Positions 1-8,593 of a stretch of 64,000 nt of DNA are shown in pieces. A program made the position numbers and the translations under genes. Position 1 is the stretch's first letter. Each line of letters starts with the position of its first letter. This DNA comes from Thiomicrorhabdus marina (GTDB lineage Bacteria; Pseudomonadota; Gammaproteobacteria; Thiomicrospirales; Thiomicrospiraceae): positions 62,001-126,000 of the forward strand of contig NZ_JAGETV010000007.1 of NCBI RefSeq assembly GCF_017571465.1. The letters are read 5' to 3'. The notes beneath the pieces were generated by a model that saw only the letters and a program-made list of their open reading frames with translations, did no database searches and was not told where the DNA came from.

Positions 1-363
1 TACTTTTAGTTCGTCACCGACTTTCAGCTGCGTCAACATTTTGCTGTTTTTGGTTTGGCTGATGCGATAAACCGTGCTCGCACCGATACCGATTCGATCT
101 AGTGCCGTGCTTAGAGAGTCATTGCGCTTGATTTTGACGGTTTTTTCAATCAGTTTTTTGGACACTGCAGTTTGCGTTTCAGCTCTGGCTACAGTGGAAA
201 CATTCGCGTTGGCGACACTAATCGATTCTGGAAGCGGAAGTGGCTGTGGTTCAGCAGTCAAGTTTGCGTCTGAAGCTGTTGGGATGGCGGTAAGTGTCAG
301 CATTAAAGCGCCGCCTAGCATGGCTAGACCTGCGACAGGTAATGTAATAGGCCAGTTTTTCAT
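1..363 (-). CDS. M23-family murein metallopeptidase, N-terminal part (cut by window edge)
   Basis: The reading frame starts at the ATG at 361-363 and runs off the left edge, so only about 121 residues are visible. It opens with a short basic start and one hydrophobic segment (about residues 5-27), then a low-complexity periplasmic linker. Next comes a segment like the OapA/LysM-like region seen in YebA/MepM-type endopeptidases (motifs KIKRNDSL and LTQLKVGDELKV). The catalytic M23 domain would lie outside the window. The predicted role is cleavage of peptidoglycan cross-links in the periplasm, anchored in the inner membrane. The family call rests on the N-terminal domain only. It lies downstream of tusA on the same strand, separated by about 200 bp. 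Confidence 0.6.
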   Translation of the reverse strand, partial: MKNWPITLPVAGLAMLGGALMLTLTAIPTASDANLTAEPQPLPLPESISVANANVSTVARAETQTAVSKKLIEKTVKIKRNDSLSTALDRIGIGASTVYRISQTKNSKMLTQLKVGDELKV

Positions 364-379
364 AATCTTCCACTTTGGA

Positions 380-396
380 AGAGCCTTTTCGGCTCT
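380..396 (-). other. Hairpin just upstream of the M23 peptidase start
   Basis: A 6-bp stem (AGAGCC/GGCTCT) with a 5-nt loop lies 17-33 nt before the start codon, immediately upstream of the GGAAG ribosome binding site. It could influence translation or mRNA stability. The rest of the 364-570 spacer shows only a TATAAT-like -10 hexamer on the minus strand (480-485) with no clear -35 box. Confidence 0.35.
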
Positions 397-570
397 ACCG
401 GTTACTCCAATTTATTGTTTGCGAGGTACGTTTCGAGAGTAAGAATTAACTTTATCCAAGTACCCTAATTTACTCTTCGATTATAGTCAAATTCGTTGGG
501 CTAAAAAAGTCTTGTACATTTACTGCGTAAAATGGAGTAATTGGGAGAAAATGAATCAGAATTAATCTGT

Positions 571-813
571 TTAAGATTCTAATCCGTTCACTTTAATAGT
601 GATCAGCAAACCATAATCCATATTCTCTACAGAGAGTAAGTGATGCTTATTAACGCGAGACCAGCTGCCGATATCTTTTTCCGCACCTTTATCCGTGCAG
701 GCAATGCTGATTTCCGTCCCAGTTTCGGCTTTCCGTACCGCTTGTTGTAATTTAATGACTGGCATTGGACATTTCAGCCCCTTCGCATCAATTTGCAGTC
801 TATCTTTGCTCAT
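571..813 (-). CDS. tusA: TusA-family sulfurtransferase / sulfur carrier
   Basis: This 80-residue protein has the TusA/SirA signature GLKCPMPVIKLQQAVR. The single conserved Cys sits in CPMP near residue 15, and the fold length is normal. TusA proteins carry a persulfide sulfur on that Cys. In Escherichia coli they feed the TusBCD-TusE-MnmA relay for 2-thiouridine in tRNA; in sulfur oxidisers TusA also passes sulfane sulfur to the sHdr or Dsr systems. No tus, dsr or hdr partner lies nearby, so the exact pathway is not decided by context. The gene is monocistronic and divergent from glyQ. Confidence 0.85.
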   Translation of the reverse strand: MSKDRLQIDAKGLKCPMPVIKLQQAVRKAETGTEISIACTDKGAEKDIGSWSRVNKHHLLSVENMDYGLLITIKVNGLES

Positions 814-1015
814 ATGTTTCTCTCATCTATAAGGTTAAACCTAGGATGATTATGCGCTATAATCAGCCAATTTTCTAAAATTCAGACCCTTCGCCAATCT
901 TTTAGGGAAACGCAGAATAAGTCCCCATTGAGTTGTTCTGCGTTTCTTTAGTTTGATAAGTTCATGTTGGCGGTAGGTTTTAATATGTATAAAGTTTTTT
1001 AAAGAGGTTTTCCCT

Positions 1016-1942
1016 GTGTCGGCAAATGCAGAAACAGATATCAACACCTTTCAAGGTTTGATTCAGACCCTTCAGGCCTTCTGGGCCGAGCAAGGTTGTG
1101 TGGTTATGCAACCTTACGATAATGAGATGGGAGCTGGGACTTTCCACCCATCGACGTTCCTGCGTTCAATCGGGCCTGAGCCATGGCGTGCTGCTTACGT
1201 TCAGCCTTGCCGTCGTCCAACTGACGGCCGTTACGGAGAAAACCCGAACCGCCTGCAACATTACTACCAATTCCAAGTAATGTTAAAGCCGTCGCCGGAC
1301 AATATCCAAGAGCTATATCTGGAATCGCTAAAGCGTATGGGCATCGACCCGCTTGAGCACGATATCCGTTTTGTTGAAGATAACTGGGAGTCGCCAACGT
1401 TAGGTGCGTGGGGGCTTGGTTGGGAAGTTTGGATGAACGGAATGGAAGTTACCCAGTTCACTTACTTCCAACAAGTCGGTGGCCTAGAGTGCCGTCCGGT
1501 TACCGGTGAAATCACGTACGGCCTTGAGCGTATTGCCATGTACCTACAAGGAGTGAACTCGGTGTATGACTTGACTTGGGTTGATGGGCCGGGCGGTAAA
1601 GTGACTTACGGTGATGTGTTCCACCAAAACGAAGTGGAAATGTCGACCTATAACTTTGAAAAAGCCGACACGGAAATTCTGTTCCGTACTTTTGACGAGT
1701 GTGAACAGATTTTTGCCAAGCTGGTTGAAGATAAATTACCGCTGCCGGCTTATGAGCAAGTGCTAAAAGCGTCGCACGCATTCAATATGCTGGATGCACG
1801 TCACGCGATTTCGGTAACGGAGCGTGCACGTTTTATCGGGCGTGTGCGTACTATGGCTCGCCAAATTGCCGAAGCCTATTATGAAGGACGTGAAGCACTG
1901 GGCTTCCCTTTGGTTAAAGATTCAAAAGGGGAGGCAAAATAA
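1016..1942 (+). CDS. glyQ: Glycyl-tRNA synthetase alpha subunit
   Basis: This 308-residue protein carries the class II catalytic core of the bacterial alpha2-beta2 GlyRS, including [37 protein letters not shown] and [13 protein letters not shown]. The length matches E. coli GlyQ (303 residues). It starts with GTG at 1016, preceded by AGAGG at suitable distance; no upstream ATG fits. Its TAA overlaps the ATG of glyS by one base (TAATG), which implies translational coupling of the two subunits. It activates glycine with ATP and, with GlyS, charges tRNA-Gly in the cytoplasm. Confidence 0.97.
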   Translation: MSANAETDINTFQGLIQTLQAFWAEQGCVVMQPYDNEMGAGTFHPSTFLRSIGPEPWRAAYVQPCRRPTDGRYGENPNRLQHYYQFQVMLKPSPDNIQELYLESLKRMGIDPLEHDIRFVEDNWESPTLGAWGLGWEVWMNGMEVTQFTYFQQVGGLECRPVTGEITYGLERIAMYLQGVNSVYDLTWVDGPGGKVTYGDVFHQNEVEMSTYNFEKADTEILFRTFDECEQIFAKLVEDKLPLPAYEQVLKASHAFNMLDARHAISVTERARFIGRVRTMARQIAEAYYEGREALGFPLVKDSKGEAK

Positions 1943-4011
1943 TGACTCAGACTGTCGATTTTCTAGTAGAAATTGGTACCGAAGAACTACCGCCTAAGGC
2001 TCTGAAAAAACTGAGCCAAGCGTTTGGTGCAGGTATTGAAGCCGGTCTTGCTGAAGCCGAACTGAGCTTTGGTGAAGTCTCTCTATACGCTTCTCCTCGC
2101 CGTCTAGCGGTGCGTATTCAAGAGCTGCAAGCACGCCAAGCAGATAAAACCGTTGAGAAAAAAGGCCCAGCGAAAAAAGCCGCGTTTGATGCCGACGGTA
2201 ACCCAAGCAAAGCGTTGCAAGGTTTTGCGCGCGGTTGCGGAGCTGATGTGGCAGACTTAATTGAAATCGACACGCCGAAAGGGGTGTGGATGGCATTTAT
2301 GCAAGAACAACAGGGCCAAGACGCGGCAGAATTATTGCCTGCAATTGTTAATCAGTCACTGGCTAAATTGCCGATTCCTAAGCGTATGCGTTGGGGTGCG
2401 TCGGATGTTGAATTCGTACGTCCGGTACATTGGGCAGTTATGTTGATGGATGATCAGGTTGTTCCGGCAACGATTCTAGGTCACCAAACAGGCAACACCA
2501 CGCGCGGGCATCGTTTCCATGCGCCGACTGAAATCACCATTGCCAAGCCTGCGGATTACATCGATACGCTATGCACTAAAGGTTATGTGCAAGCGGAATT
2601 CGATACTCGTGCCGATATGATTCGTGCGCAAGTTGAGGCGGCGGCAAAAGCCGAAGGCGGTATTGCCCAGATTGACGAAGATCTATTGGAAGAAGTTACC
2701 GCGTTAAACGAATGGCCGCAGGCGATTGTCGGTGACTTCGACGAGCTGTTCTTGAGTGTGCCTTCCGAAGCATTAGTTTCGGCGATGAAAGATCACCAAA
2801 AATATTTCCATATGTTGGATGCCGATGGCAAGTTGATGGCCAAGTTCATCACTATCTCTAATATCGAAAGCTCAAATCCTGCCTCAGTGAAATCAGGTAA
2901 CGAGCGTGTAATTCGTCCGCGTCTATCGGATGCGAAATTCTTCTGGGATCAAGACCGTAAACAGCCGTTGGATGATTTCCTACCGCGTTTGAAAACCGTG
3001 GTGTTCCAACAGAAGTTGGGTACCTTGTTCGATAAGGTTGAGCGTCTGGAAACCTTGGCAGTTAAAGTTGGTAAGCCATTAGGTGCCGAGTCGCAAATGC
3101 TGGAACGCGCTGCACGTCTATCAAAGTGTGATCTGATGTCGGAAATGGTTGGTGAGTTCTCTGACCTGCAAGGGATTATGGGTCGCTACTATGCGATGGA
3201 ACAGAACGAAGATCAGCAAGTCGCTGACGCTTTGGATGCTCAGTATCAACCGCGTTTTGCCGGCGATGAACTGCCATCTTCTGCGGTTGCACAAGCGGTG
3301 GCGATTGCCGATAAGTTGGATACCATCACCGGTATTTACGGTATCGGGCAGGTGCCAAGCGGTGATAAAGACCCGTTTGCTCTGCGTCGTTCAGCGCTGG
3401 GTATGCTGCGTATTATTATCGAAAAAGAGCTAGACCTCGATCTTGAATTGATGATTCGCTTTGCGTTAGACCTGCACCCAGAAGTGAAAACCACCGACGA
3501 GTTGGTTGCCGATATTTACGATTTTGTAATCAGCCGCTTAAAAGCGTATTTTGCTGACCAAGGTGTTACTGCGGAACAATTTGAAGCGGTGCGTTCTTGT
3601 GCGCCGAGCCATCCGCTCGATTTCGCTAAGCGTATCGAAGCGGTCAAGGCTTTTGCCCAAATTGAAGGTGCAGAAAGCCTAAGTGCGGCAAACAAACGTA
3701 TCGCTAACCTACTTAAAAAAGTGGATGGCGATATTGCCGAAACCGTTGATACCGGGTTGTTTGACAACGATGCAGAATCAGCACTATTTGCGAAGTTGGA
3801 CGAACTACGTGAACAAGTTAGCGATTTGGTCGCAGGCAAAGATTACATTGCCGCCTTGCAACAGTTGGCGACAATCCGTGCCGAAGTAGATGCTTTCTTC
3901 GATGGCGTAATGGTTATGGCCGATGATGAATCGGTCAAAAACAACCGTTTGGCATTACTAAACCAAATCTACCAACTGTTTACCGATATTGCCGATATCT
4001 CGCGTCTGTAA
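1942..4011 (+). CDS. glyS: Glycyl-tRNA synthetase beta subunit
   Basis: This 689-residue protein has the same length as E. coli GlyS. It begins FLVEIGTEELPPKALKKL, the typical N-terminus, and has conserved blocks such as PKRMRWG, EALVSAMKDHQKYFH, NERVIRPRLSDAKFFWDQD and DKDPFALRR (the HD-like region). The beta subunit contributes tRNA recognition through its B3/B4-like, HD and anticodon-binding domains and forms the heterotetramer with GlyQ. The start codon overlaps the glyQ stop. A strong intrinsic terminator follows at 4033-4061, so glyQS is a self-contained two-gene unit. Confidence 0.97.
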   Translation: MTQTVDFLVEIGTEELPPKALKKLSQAFGAGIEAGLAEAELSFGEVSLYASPRRLAVRIQELQARQADKTVEKKGPAKKAAFDADGNPSKALQGFARGCGADVADLIEIDTPKGVWMAFMQEQQGQDAAELLPAIVNQSLAKLPIPKRMRWGASDVEFVRPVHWAVMLMDDQVVPATILGHQTGNTTRGHRFHAPTEITIAKPADYIDTLCTKGYVQAEFDTRADMIRAQVEAAAKAEGGIAQIDEDLLEEVTALNEWPQAIVGDFDELFLSVPSEALVSAMKDHQKYFHMLDADGKLMAKFITISNIESSNPASVKSGNERVIRPRLSDAKFFWDQDRKQPLDDFLPRLKTVVFQQKLGTLFDKVERLETLAVKVGKPLGAESQMLERAARLSKCDLMSEMVGEFSDLQGIMGRYYAMEQNEDQQVADALDAQYQPRFAGDELPSSAVAQAVAIADKLDTITGIYGIGQVPSGDKDPFALRRSALGMLRIIIEKELDLDLELMIRFALDLHPEVKTTDELVADIYDFVISRLKAYFADQGVTAEQFEAVRSCAPSHPLDFAKRIEAVKAFAQIEGAESLSAANKRIANLLKKVDGDIAETVDTGLFDNDAESALFAKLDELREQVSDLVAGKDYIAALQQLATIRAEVDAFFDGVMVMADDESVKNNRLALLNQIYQLFTDIADISRL

Positions 4012-4032
4012 GCGACCGATATTTGCGAATTG

Positions 4033-4061
4033 AAATTCCCGCCCAGTGCGGGAATTTTTTT
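4033..4061 (+). terminator. Rho-independent terminator of glyQS
   Basis: A perfect 10-bp stem (AAATTCCCGC/GCGGGAATTT) with a 5-nt loop is followed by a T run. It begins 22 bp after the glyS stop and lies before gmhB. Confidence 0.9.
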
Positions 4062-4087
4062 CCGTGCCGAAAATGGAATAAATTAAG

Positions 4088-4627
4088 ATGCAAAAAATCA
4101 TTGTCTTAGATCGTGACGGCGTGATTAATGAAGACTCAGATGCTTTTATTAAATCTGCCGATGAATGGCTGCCGGTGGAAGGCTCGATTGAAGCCATTAA
4201 ACTGTTGAAGCAAGCGGGTTGGAAAGTGGCGGTCGCAACCAATCAATCCGGCATCAAGCGCGGTTACTATGGTCGTGCTACTCTGAGTGAAATGCATCGG
4301 AAAATGCAAAATATGCTGGCACCGCACGGCGTTGACTGGATTAGCTACTCGCCTTATCTAGGCGGTGATAACTCCCCGTCGCGTAAACCGGCGCCGGGGA
4401 TGCTGCAGGCAATTGAAAAAGCGTTGGGCATTCCGTTGCAAGGTGCGCCGATGGTTGGTGATACACTGGGCGATATTCGTGCCGCGCAAGCGATGCAGAT
4501 GCAACCGTATCTGGTTCGCAGTGGCAAAGGCGAAAGAACCTTGGCGACGCAAGATACTTTATTGGCGTCCATTCCTGTCTATGACAATTTATTGTCAGTC
4601 GTGCAGCAATTATTGAAGGAGAATTGA
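4088..4627 (+). CDS. gmhB: D-glycero-beta-D-manno-heptose 1,7-bisphosphate 7-phosphatase
   Basis: This 179-residue HAD-superfamily hydrolase has motif I LDRDGVIN, motif II ATNQSGI, a late Lys (SRKPAPGM) and the acidic motif MVGDTLGDI. In the family it removes the 7-phosphate from heptose bisphosphate on the way to ADP-heptose for the lipopolysaccharide inner core. Many GmhB proteins bind structural zinc through a Cys-x-His...Cys-x-Cys loop. Here that loop reads YSPYLGGDNSPSRKP, and the whole protein contains no cysteine, so it is a zinc-less form. Its stop overlaps the start of plsC, suggesting an envelope-lipid operon. Confidence 0.85.
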   Translation: MQKIIVLDRDGVINEDSDAFIKSADEWLPVEGSIEAIKLLKQAGWKVAVATNQSGIKRGYYGRATLSEMHRKMQNMLAPHGVDWISYSPYLGGDNSPSRKPAPGMLQAIEKALGIPLQGAPMVGDTLGDIRAAQAMQMQPYLVRSGKGERTLATQDTLLASIPVYDNLLSVVQQLLKEN

Positions 4628-5391
4628 TGAAACTGCTGTTAATCCTACGTTCGAGCCTATTTGCTATTGGGCAGACTATCTCTTTAGTACTGTTTTCAGT
4701 ATTCGGACAGCTAACTTTGCCGTTTTCTAATAAGGTGCGTTATGGCGTCATGACGCATTGGGCTACGTTTTGTCTATGGTGGTTGCGTATTACTTGCGGT
4801 ATTAAAGTGCGAGTGCATGGCGCAGACCAAATTCTGCCCGAAAAAGCTGGTCTAATCCTTGCTAGACACGAATCGGCATGGGAGACCTTGCAGTTTCAGC
4901 GTATTTTTCCGCGTCAGGCTTATGTGCTTAAGCAAGAGTTGCTACGCATCCCGTTCTTCGGTTGGGGCATGAAATTGCTGCATCCGATTGCCATTGATCG
5001 TAATGCCGGTCGTAAAGCCTTAAAGCAGATTTTGCAGGAAGGGCAGGAGCGTTTGGATAATGGTAATTGGGTGGTGATTTTCCCGGAAGGCACGCGTATG
5101 CCGCCGAACGAGCTTGGGAAGATCAATATCGGTGGTGCTATGCTTGCCAAGCAAGCCAAAGCGCCGATTTATCTGGTGACCCATAACGGCGGAAGCTACT
5201 GGCCGAAAAACAGTTTTATGAAACGTCCGGGAACGGTTGACGTTTATATTAAGCGTATCGACGATGTTTCCGATTTAAGTGCTGCGGACATTAACCAATT
5301 GACCGCGGATTGGTACCAGCAATATTTTTCAACGCCTTCTCTCGCTGAGCAAAAGCCGACAGAGGGCACGGAAGTATCAACTCACTCCTAG
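4627..5391 (+). CDS. plsC: 1-acyl-sn-glycerol-3-phosphate acyltransferase (PlsC-like)
   Basis: This is a 254-residue membrane acyltransferase. The catalytic block is RHESAWET, the His-x4-acid motif with Glu instead of the more common Asp, a variant seen in other PlsC relatives. The substrate-binding motif FPEGTRMPP follows about 90 residues later. One N-terminal hydrophobic helix (about residues 3-30) anchors it to the inner membrane. The expected reaction adds an acyl chain to lysophosphatidate to give phosphatidate. I chose ATG 4627, which overlaps the gmhB stop as TGATG; an in-frame TTG lies one codon upstream. Another lysophospholipid acyltransferase specificity cannot be excluded. Confidence 0.85.
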   Translation: MKLLLILRSSLFAIGQTISLVLFSVFGQLTLPFSNKVRYGVMTHWATFCLWWLRITCGIKVRVHGADQILPEKAGLILARHESAWETLQFQRIFPRQAYVLKQELLRIPFFGWGMKLLHPIAIDRNAGRKALKQILQEGQERLDNGNWVVIFPEGTRMPPNELGKINIGGAMLAKQAKAPIYLVTHNGGSYWPKNSFMKRPGTVDVYIKRIDDVSDLSAADINQLTADWYQQYFSTPSLAEQKPTEGTEVSTHS

Positions 5392-5434
5392 AGTCTGTTG
5401 GCACTTTGCTCAACTAAACGAAGAGGGACGAGCT

Positions 5435-6259
5435 ATGAGCCGGCTTGCTAGTTTTTTAGGAATCGCTTTGGCGATCTTGCTGCTTTCGGCAAGCATGTTC
5501 GATCAAGAGCAACAGCAATTCATTCATGCTTTCTTCAACTGGCAGGCGTTGCTGTTGGTGCTTGGCGGGACTTTTGCAGCCGTGCTAATTAATTATCCGC
5601 TTAATCAAGTTTGGTCGATTTTTCCGGGTGTTTACAAAATCTTCTCGCGTGAGTCGCGTTCAGATGAAGACCTTATCAATGAGATCTTCGATTTGGCTAT
5701 GCTCAGCAAACGAAAAGGGCAATTGGCGGTAGAAAATCATCTGGAAAATGTCGATGATAACTTCCTGCGCATTGCACTGAATGAGATGTTGCTGTATCAG
5801 GATAAAGAGAAGCTACGCAGCGCATTGCAGACACGTCTGATGACCACTCGTTTACAAGAATTGAATTCTCAGGAAGTGTTTATCAATATGGCGTCTTATT
5901 CACCGGCATTTGGCATGATGGGGACGGTGATGGGCTTGATTATTATGATGACCACCGAAGTGAATGTCGATTTGAATTCACTAGCCACTTCGCCAACCAA
6001 TGACATGCTATCCGGTTTATTACATGGTATGGGCTTAGCTCTGGTAACCACTTTTTATGGTGTGTTGCTGGCGAATATGCTGTTCTTGCCGATTGCCGGT
6101 AAATTGAAGGTTTTGAGCGAGCAGGACTTATTGCGCAATGAGATGATTATCCATGCTGTGGTGGCAATGAAAGCCAATGAACCTGCATTGTTAATTAAAG
6201 AGCAGCTCATGTCGTTTGTGCATGAGAAAACGCAACAACGTCTCGGTGAACTTGTTTAG
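5435..6259 (+). CDS. MotA/PomA-type stator-like membrane protein
   Basis: This 274-residue protein has four hydrophobic helices (about 4-22, 36-57, 146-170, 190-214) separated by a large cytoplasmic loop, the MotA topology. The third helix has SPAFGMMGTVMGL, matching the PAFGMxGT proline motif of MotA/PomA; the loop contains charged residues in KGQLAVENHL and LNEMLLYQDKEK. MotA pentamers surround two B-type helices and convert ion flow into rotation. It starts a three-gene set with two B-type partners. It is probably not the main flagellar motA, because a second, more E. coli-like motAB lies at 24,962-26,545. Its partner load is unknown: a second flagellar stator, gliding, or an envelope machine. 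Confidence 0.75.
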   Translation: MSRLASFLGIALAILLLSASMFDQEQQQFIHAFFNWQALLLVLGGTFAAVLINYPLNQVWSIFPGVYKIFSRESRSDEDLINEIFDLAMLSKRKGQLAVENHLENVDDNFLRIALNEMLLYQDKEKLRSALQTRLMTTRLQELNSQEVFINMASYSPAFGMMGTVMGLIIMMTTEVNVDLNSLATSPTNDMLSGLLHGMGLALVTTFYGVLLANMLFLPIAGKLKVLSEQDLLRNEMIIHAVVAMKANEPALLIKEQLMSFVHEKTQQRLGELV

Positions 6260-6273
6260 CGGAGTGTGGCATT

Positions 6274-7056
6274 ATGCTTTCTCTAAGTAAACATTCCAAA
6301 GGCGGTTCTCTGCTTTTCAAAGGTAATCCGGTCGCAGCTACGCCGACTTGGCTGCTGGTGTATATCGGTCTGTTTACTTCGCTATTGGCGATTTTCTTGT
6401 TTATCTTGACCATGATTGAATTGGAAACCGTTCCGCCGAAACGCGCTTATCAAAATATGGTGGTCGAACTTTATCAGCGAGCCGAAAACATTAAACAAGA
6501 ACGTGGTTTAGACTGGTTGCAGGTTGAGAATACCTTGAATAAAGGAGTGCGTCTGACCTTAAATCCGGATGTTTTAGCCGCGCATAATTTGTTCGAATCG
6601 GCACAAGCCACGATTAATCCAGAACTCACTCCTTACTTATTGCAGATGGCGAAACTTATCGAAAGCCTTAATCTGCCGCAAGCGCCTGAATATTATCAGC
6701 GTTGGATTCGCCATTTGCAGGCGGTTGATATTGATGCACAGTTTTTTGTGCGTATTGAAGGCCATACCGATGCGCATCCAATGTTGCCGAATGCACGTTT
6801 TAAAGACAATGTTGAGCTCAGTAGTTATCGTGCTTATGCAGTGATGGAGTTTCTGCGCTTATATAGTCTTTTGCCACGTGAGTATTTTACGATTGCTGGT
6901 TACGGTAGTTTTCATCCGTTGGTCGAAGATAAATTTTCGCCGGAAAATCGCCGGGTGGAGGTTTATCTTTTGCCGAAACTGATCATGTTGGAAAACAGTA
7001 ATCTACCGTTGAAGTCGCTGCGTGAGAGTGCAATGCTTGTGGGAGTGGAGCAGTGA
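6274..7056 (+). CDS. MotB-like/OmpA-domain protein lacking the ion-binding Asp
   Basis: This 260-residue protein has a short cytoplasmic tail, one transmembrane helix (about 25-46) and a periplasmic C-terminal OmpA/MotB peptidoglycan-binding domain (RIEGHTDAHP and ENRRVEVYL). Aligned without gaps to the next gene's helix (WLLVYIGLFT against WLLAFGDVVT), Gly32 stands where the B subunit normally has its proton- or sodium-carrying Asp. So it should anchor to peptidoglycan but not carry ions itself. It lies 14 bp after the MotA-like gene and overlaps the next B-type gene by 4 bp. I infer that it forms a heteromeric stator with its neighbour. Confidence 0.75.
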   Translation: MLSLSKHSKGGSLLFKGNPVAATPTWLLVYIGLFTSLLAIFLFILTMIELETVPPKRAYQNMVVELYQRAENIKQERGLDWLQVENTLNKGVRLTLNPDVLAAHNLFESAQATINPELTPYLLQMAKLIESLNLPQAPEYYQRWIRHLQAVDIDAQFFVRIEGHTDAHPMLPNARFKDNVELSSYRAYAVMEFLRLYSLLPREYFTIAGYGSFHPLVEDKFSPENRRVEVYLLPKLIMLENSNLPLKSLRESAMLVGVEQ

Positions 7057-7811
7057 TTTCGCGTTTGTTGATTCAGTCACCGGAAAAGCGCGCACGGAGT
7101 GGTTGGCTATTGGCATTTGGCGATGTGGTAACCTTGTTGATTACCTTTTTTATTATGGTCATTGTGCTCAATAAGACTCAAGTTTCTAAGTTGCAAGTTT
7201 GGGCTGATCAGCAAGTGAGTGAAGCTTATGAGGAGCTGGCACAGCAGATCACTAACCAAGGACTTCAGGTGGTGTCGGTGGTGAGAACCCCGCAAGGCAT
7301 TCTGCTTAAGGTGCAAAGTGCAGCGGCTTTTAATAGTGCTGATTATTATCCGTCTGAACAGTTAAAAGAAGAATTGCAGTACTTAGGTATTTTATTGAAA
7401 CAGAGTCGGTTGTTTACTTTACAAGACAGCATCAACCCTCAAAAAAGGGCGATTTTGGATTACGCTGCCGAAGAGGGATTTTATTGGAATTCGGAAATTG
7501 TTATTGAAGGGCATACCGATAATGATCCAATTCAACCGACGTCGCCTTTGCGCAATAATTGGTTTTTAAGTGCCATGCGCGCCCAAACGGTTATGGAAGA
7601 ATTATTTAAGGCCTCCGATTTGCCGGCTGAGCAATTCTCGATTTCCGGCTACGGAGAGCATCATCCGGTGCAAAGTAATGACAATGAAACCGGTAAGGAA
7701 CAGAACCGCCGGATTGAGATTCTAATTACTGCTGGCTTTGTGCGTCACCTACAGGATGCTGGATTGGCGGTTGTTGCGTCTGCCCCTGAGCAAGTGGCAG
7801 CTGCCAATTAA
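7053..7811 (+). CDS. MotB-like stator protein with conserved Asp
   Basis: This 252-residue protein has one transmembrane helix, WLLAFGDVVTLLITFFIMV, with Asp24 at the position of MotB Asp32. A linker of about 60 residues follows, then a C-terminal OmpA-like domain (VIEGHTDNDP, ISGYGEHHP, KEQNRRIEIL). The GTG start at 7053 overlaps the previous stop (GTGA) and has a GGAG upstream, so it is translationally coupled. Its 3' end overlaps ung on the other strand by 86 bp. It is the likely ion-conducting partner of the MotA-like protein. Confidence 0.78.
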   Translation: MISRLLIQSPEKRARSGWLLAFGDVVTLLITFFIMVIVLNKTQVSKLQVWADQQVSEAYEELAQQITNQGLQVVSVVRTPQGILLKVQSAAAFNSADYYPSEQLKEELQYLGILLKQSRLFTLQDSINPQKRAILDYAAEEGFYWNSEIVIEGHTDNDPIQPTSPLRNNWFLSAMRAQTVMEELFKASDLPAEQFSISGYGEHHPVQSNDNETGKEQNRRIEILITAGFVRHLQDAGLAVVASAPEQVAAAN

Positions 7812-8472
7812 TCGGCGCTTTACCATGAGCTTGCAGGTATTGATTGGTCTGTGAGAAAGGTCTGCTGCCGAAGAATCCACGATAGGCAGATAGCGGTGAC
7901 GGATGCGGACTTTTAATTACCAGATGGCGCTGCGTATCGATTTTGGCGCCTTTCTTCTGTGCATAAGCACCCCATAAAATAAACACGCAGTGTTCGCAAT
8001 GTTGATTGACCAGTTCAATCACTTTGTCGGTAAAGGTTTCCCAGCCTTTGCCTTGATGTGAGTTGGTATTGCCGGCTTGCACCGTGAGGACCGCGTTCAG
8101 TAATAACACTCCTTGTTCCGCCCAAGGTTGCAAATAACCGCTGTGGCGATTATCAACCCCTAAATCCTCCCATAGTTCTTGGTTAATATTATTGAGCGAT
8201 TTCGGCAATGGTTTAACGTCCGGCATAACCGAAAAACACAGGCCGTGTGCATGGCCGATAGTTGGATATGGATCTTGACCAAGAATCACCACTTTGACAT
8301 TTTCCAGTGGGGTTGAGTTTAAGGCGTTAAACCACAGTGAACCTTGTGGCAGGATCGTGATTCCGTTTGCCTTCTCTTGTTGTAGCATCGCTTTCAGGCT
8401 CTGCATGTAGGGCTGTTCGAATTCGCTTTGTAAATGGGCTAGCCAGCTTGGTTGCAATTTGATTTCGCTCAT
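7726..8472 (-). CDS. ung: Uracil-DNA glycosylase
   Basis: This protein has the family I UDG motifs VVILGQDPYPTIGHAHGL (catalytic Asp in GQDPYP) and HPSPLSAYRGFFG (His-Pro-Ser loop), plus LLLNAVLTV and FILWGAYAQ. It excises uracil from DNA in base excision repair. ATG 8472 has AAGGA 11 nt upstream; an in-frame ATG at 8484 is also possible, but its AGG abuts the codon. The last 20 or so residues are Gln/Pro-rich and lie in the antisense overlap with the MotB-like gene (7726-7811), a C-terminal extension beyond the usual UDG end. It is divergent from parE. Confidence 0.95.
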   Translation of the reverse strand: MSEIKLQPSWLAHLQSEFEQPYMQSLKAMLQQEKANGITILPQGSLWFNALNSTPLENVKVVILGQDPYPTIGHAHGLCFSVMPDVKPLPKSLNNINQELWEDLGVDNRHSGYLQPWAEQGVLLLNAVLTVQAGNTNSHQGKGWETFTDKVIELVNQHCEHCVFILWGAYAQKKGAKIDTQRHLVIKSPHPSPLSAYRGFFGSRPFSQTNQYLQAHGKAPINWQLPLAQGQTQQPPIQHPVGDAQSQQ

Positions 8473-8593
8473 CTTGGTGGTCATCCTTGATTTCGGTCAG
8501 TCGGAGTGACTGATAACACCGCAAATTATGGTATTATCGGCTCTGAAATTTGCGTCATTTTATCACCCGAATTGTCACCTTAGGAGTTTTGCC

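Noticed and set aside
5435-7811. Zorya anti-phage system, because of the MotA/MotB-like genes
   Set aside because: Zorya needs zorC and zorD or zorE next to the stator genes; here plsC and ung flank the set, and there are two OmpA-type proteins.
8528-8593. 22-codon N-terminal extension of ParE
   Set aside because: No ribosome site before it; the TTG at 8,594 has AGGAG and matches the family start.
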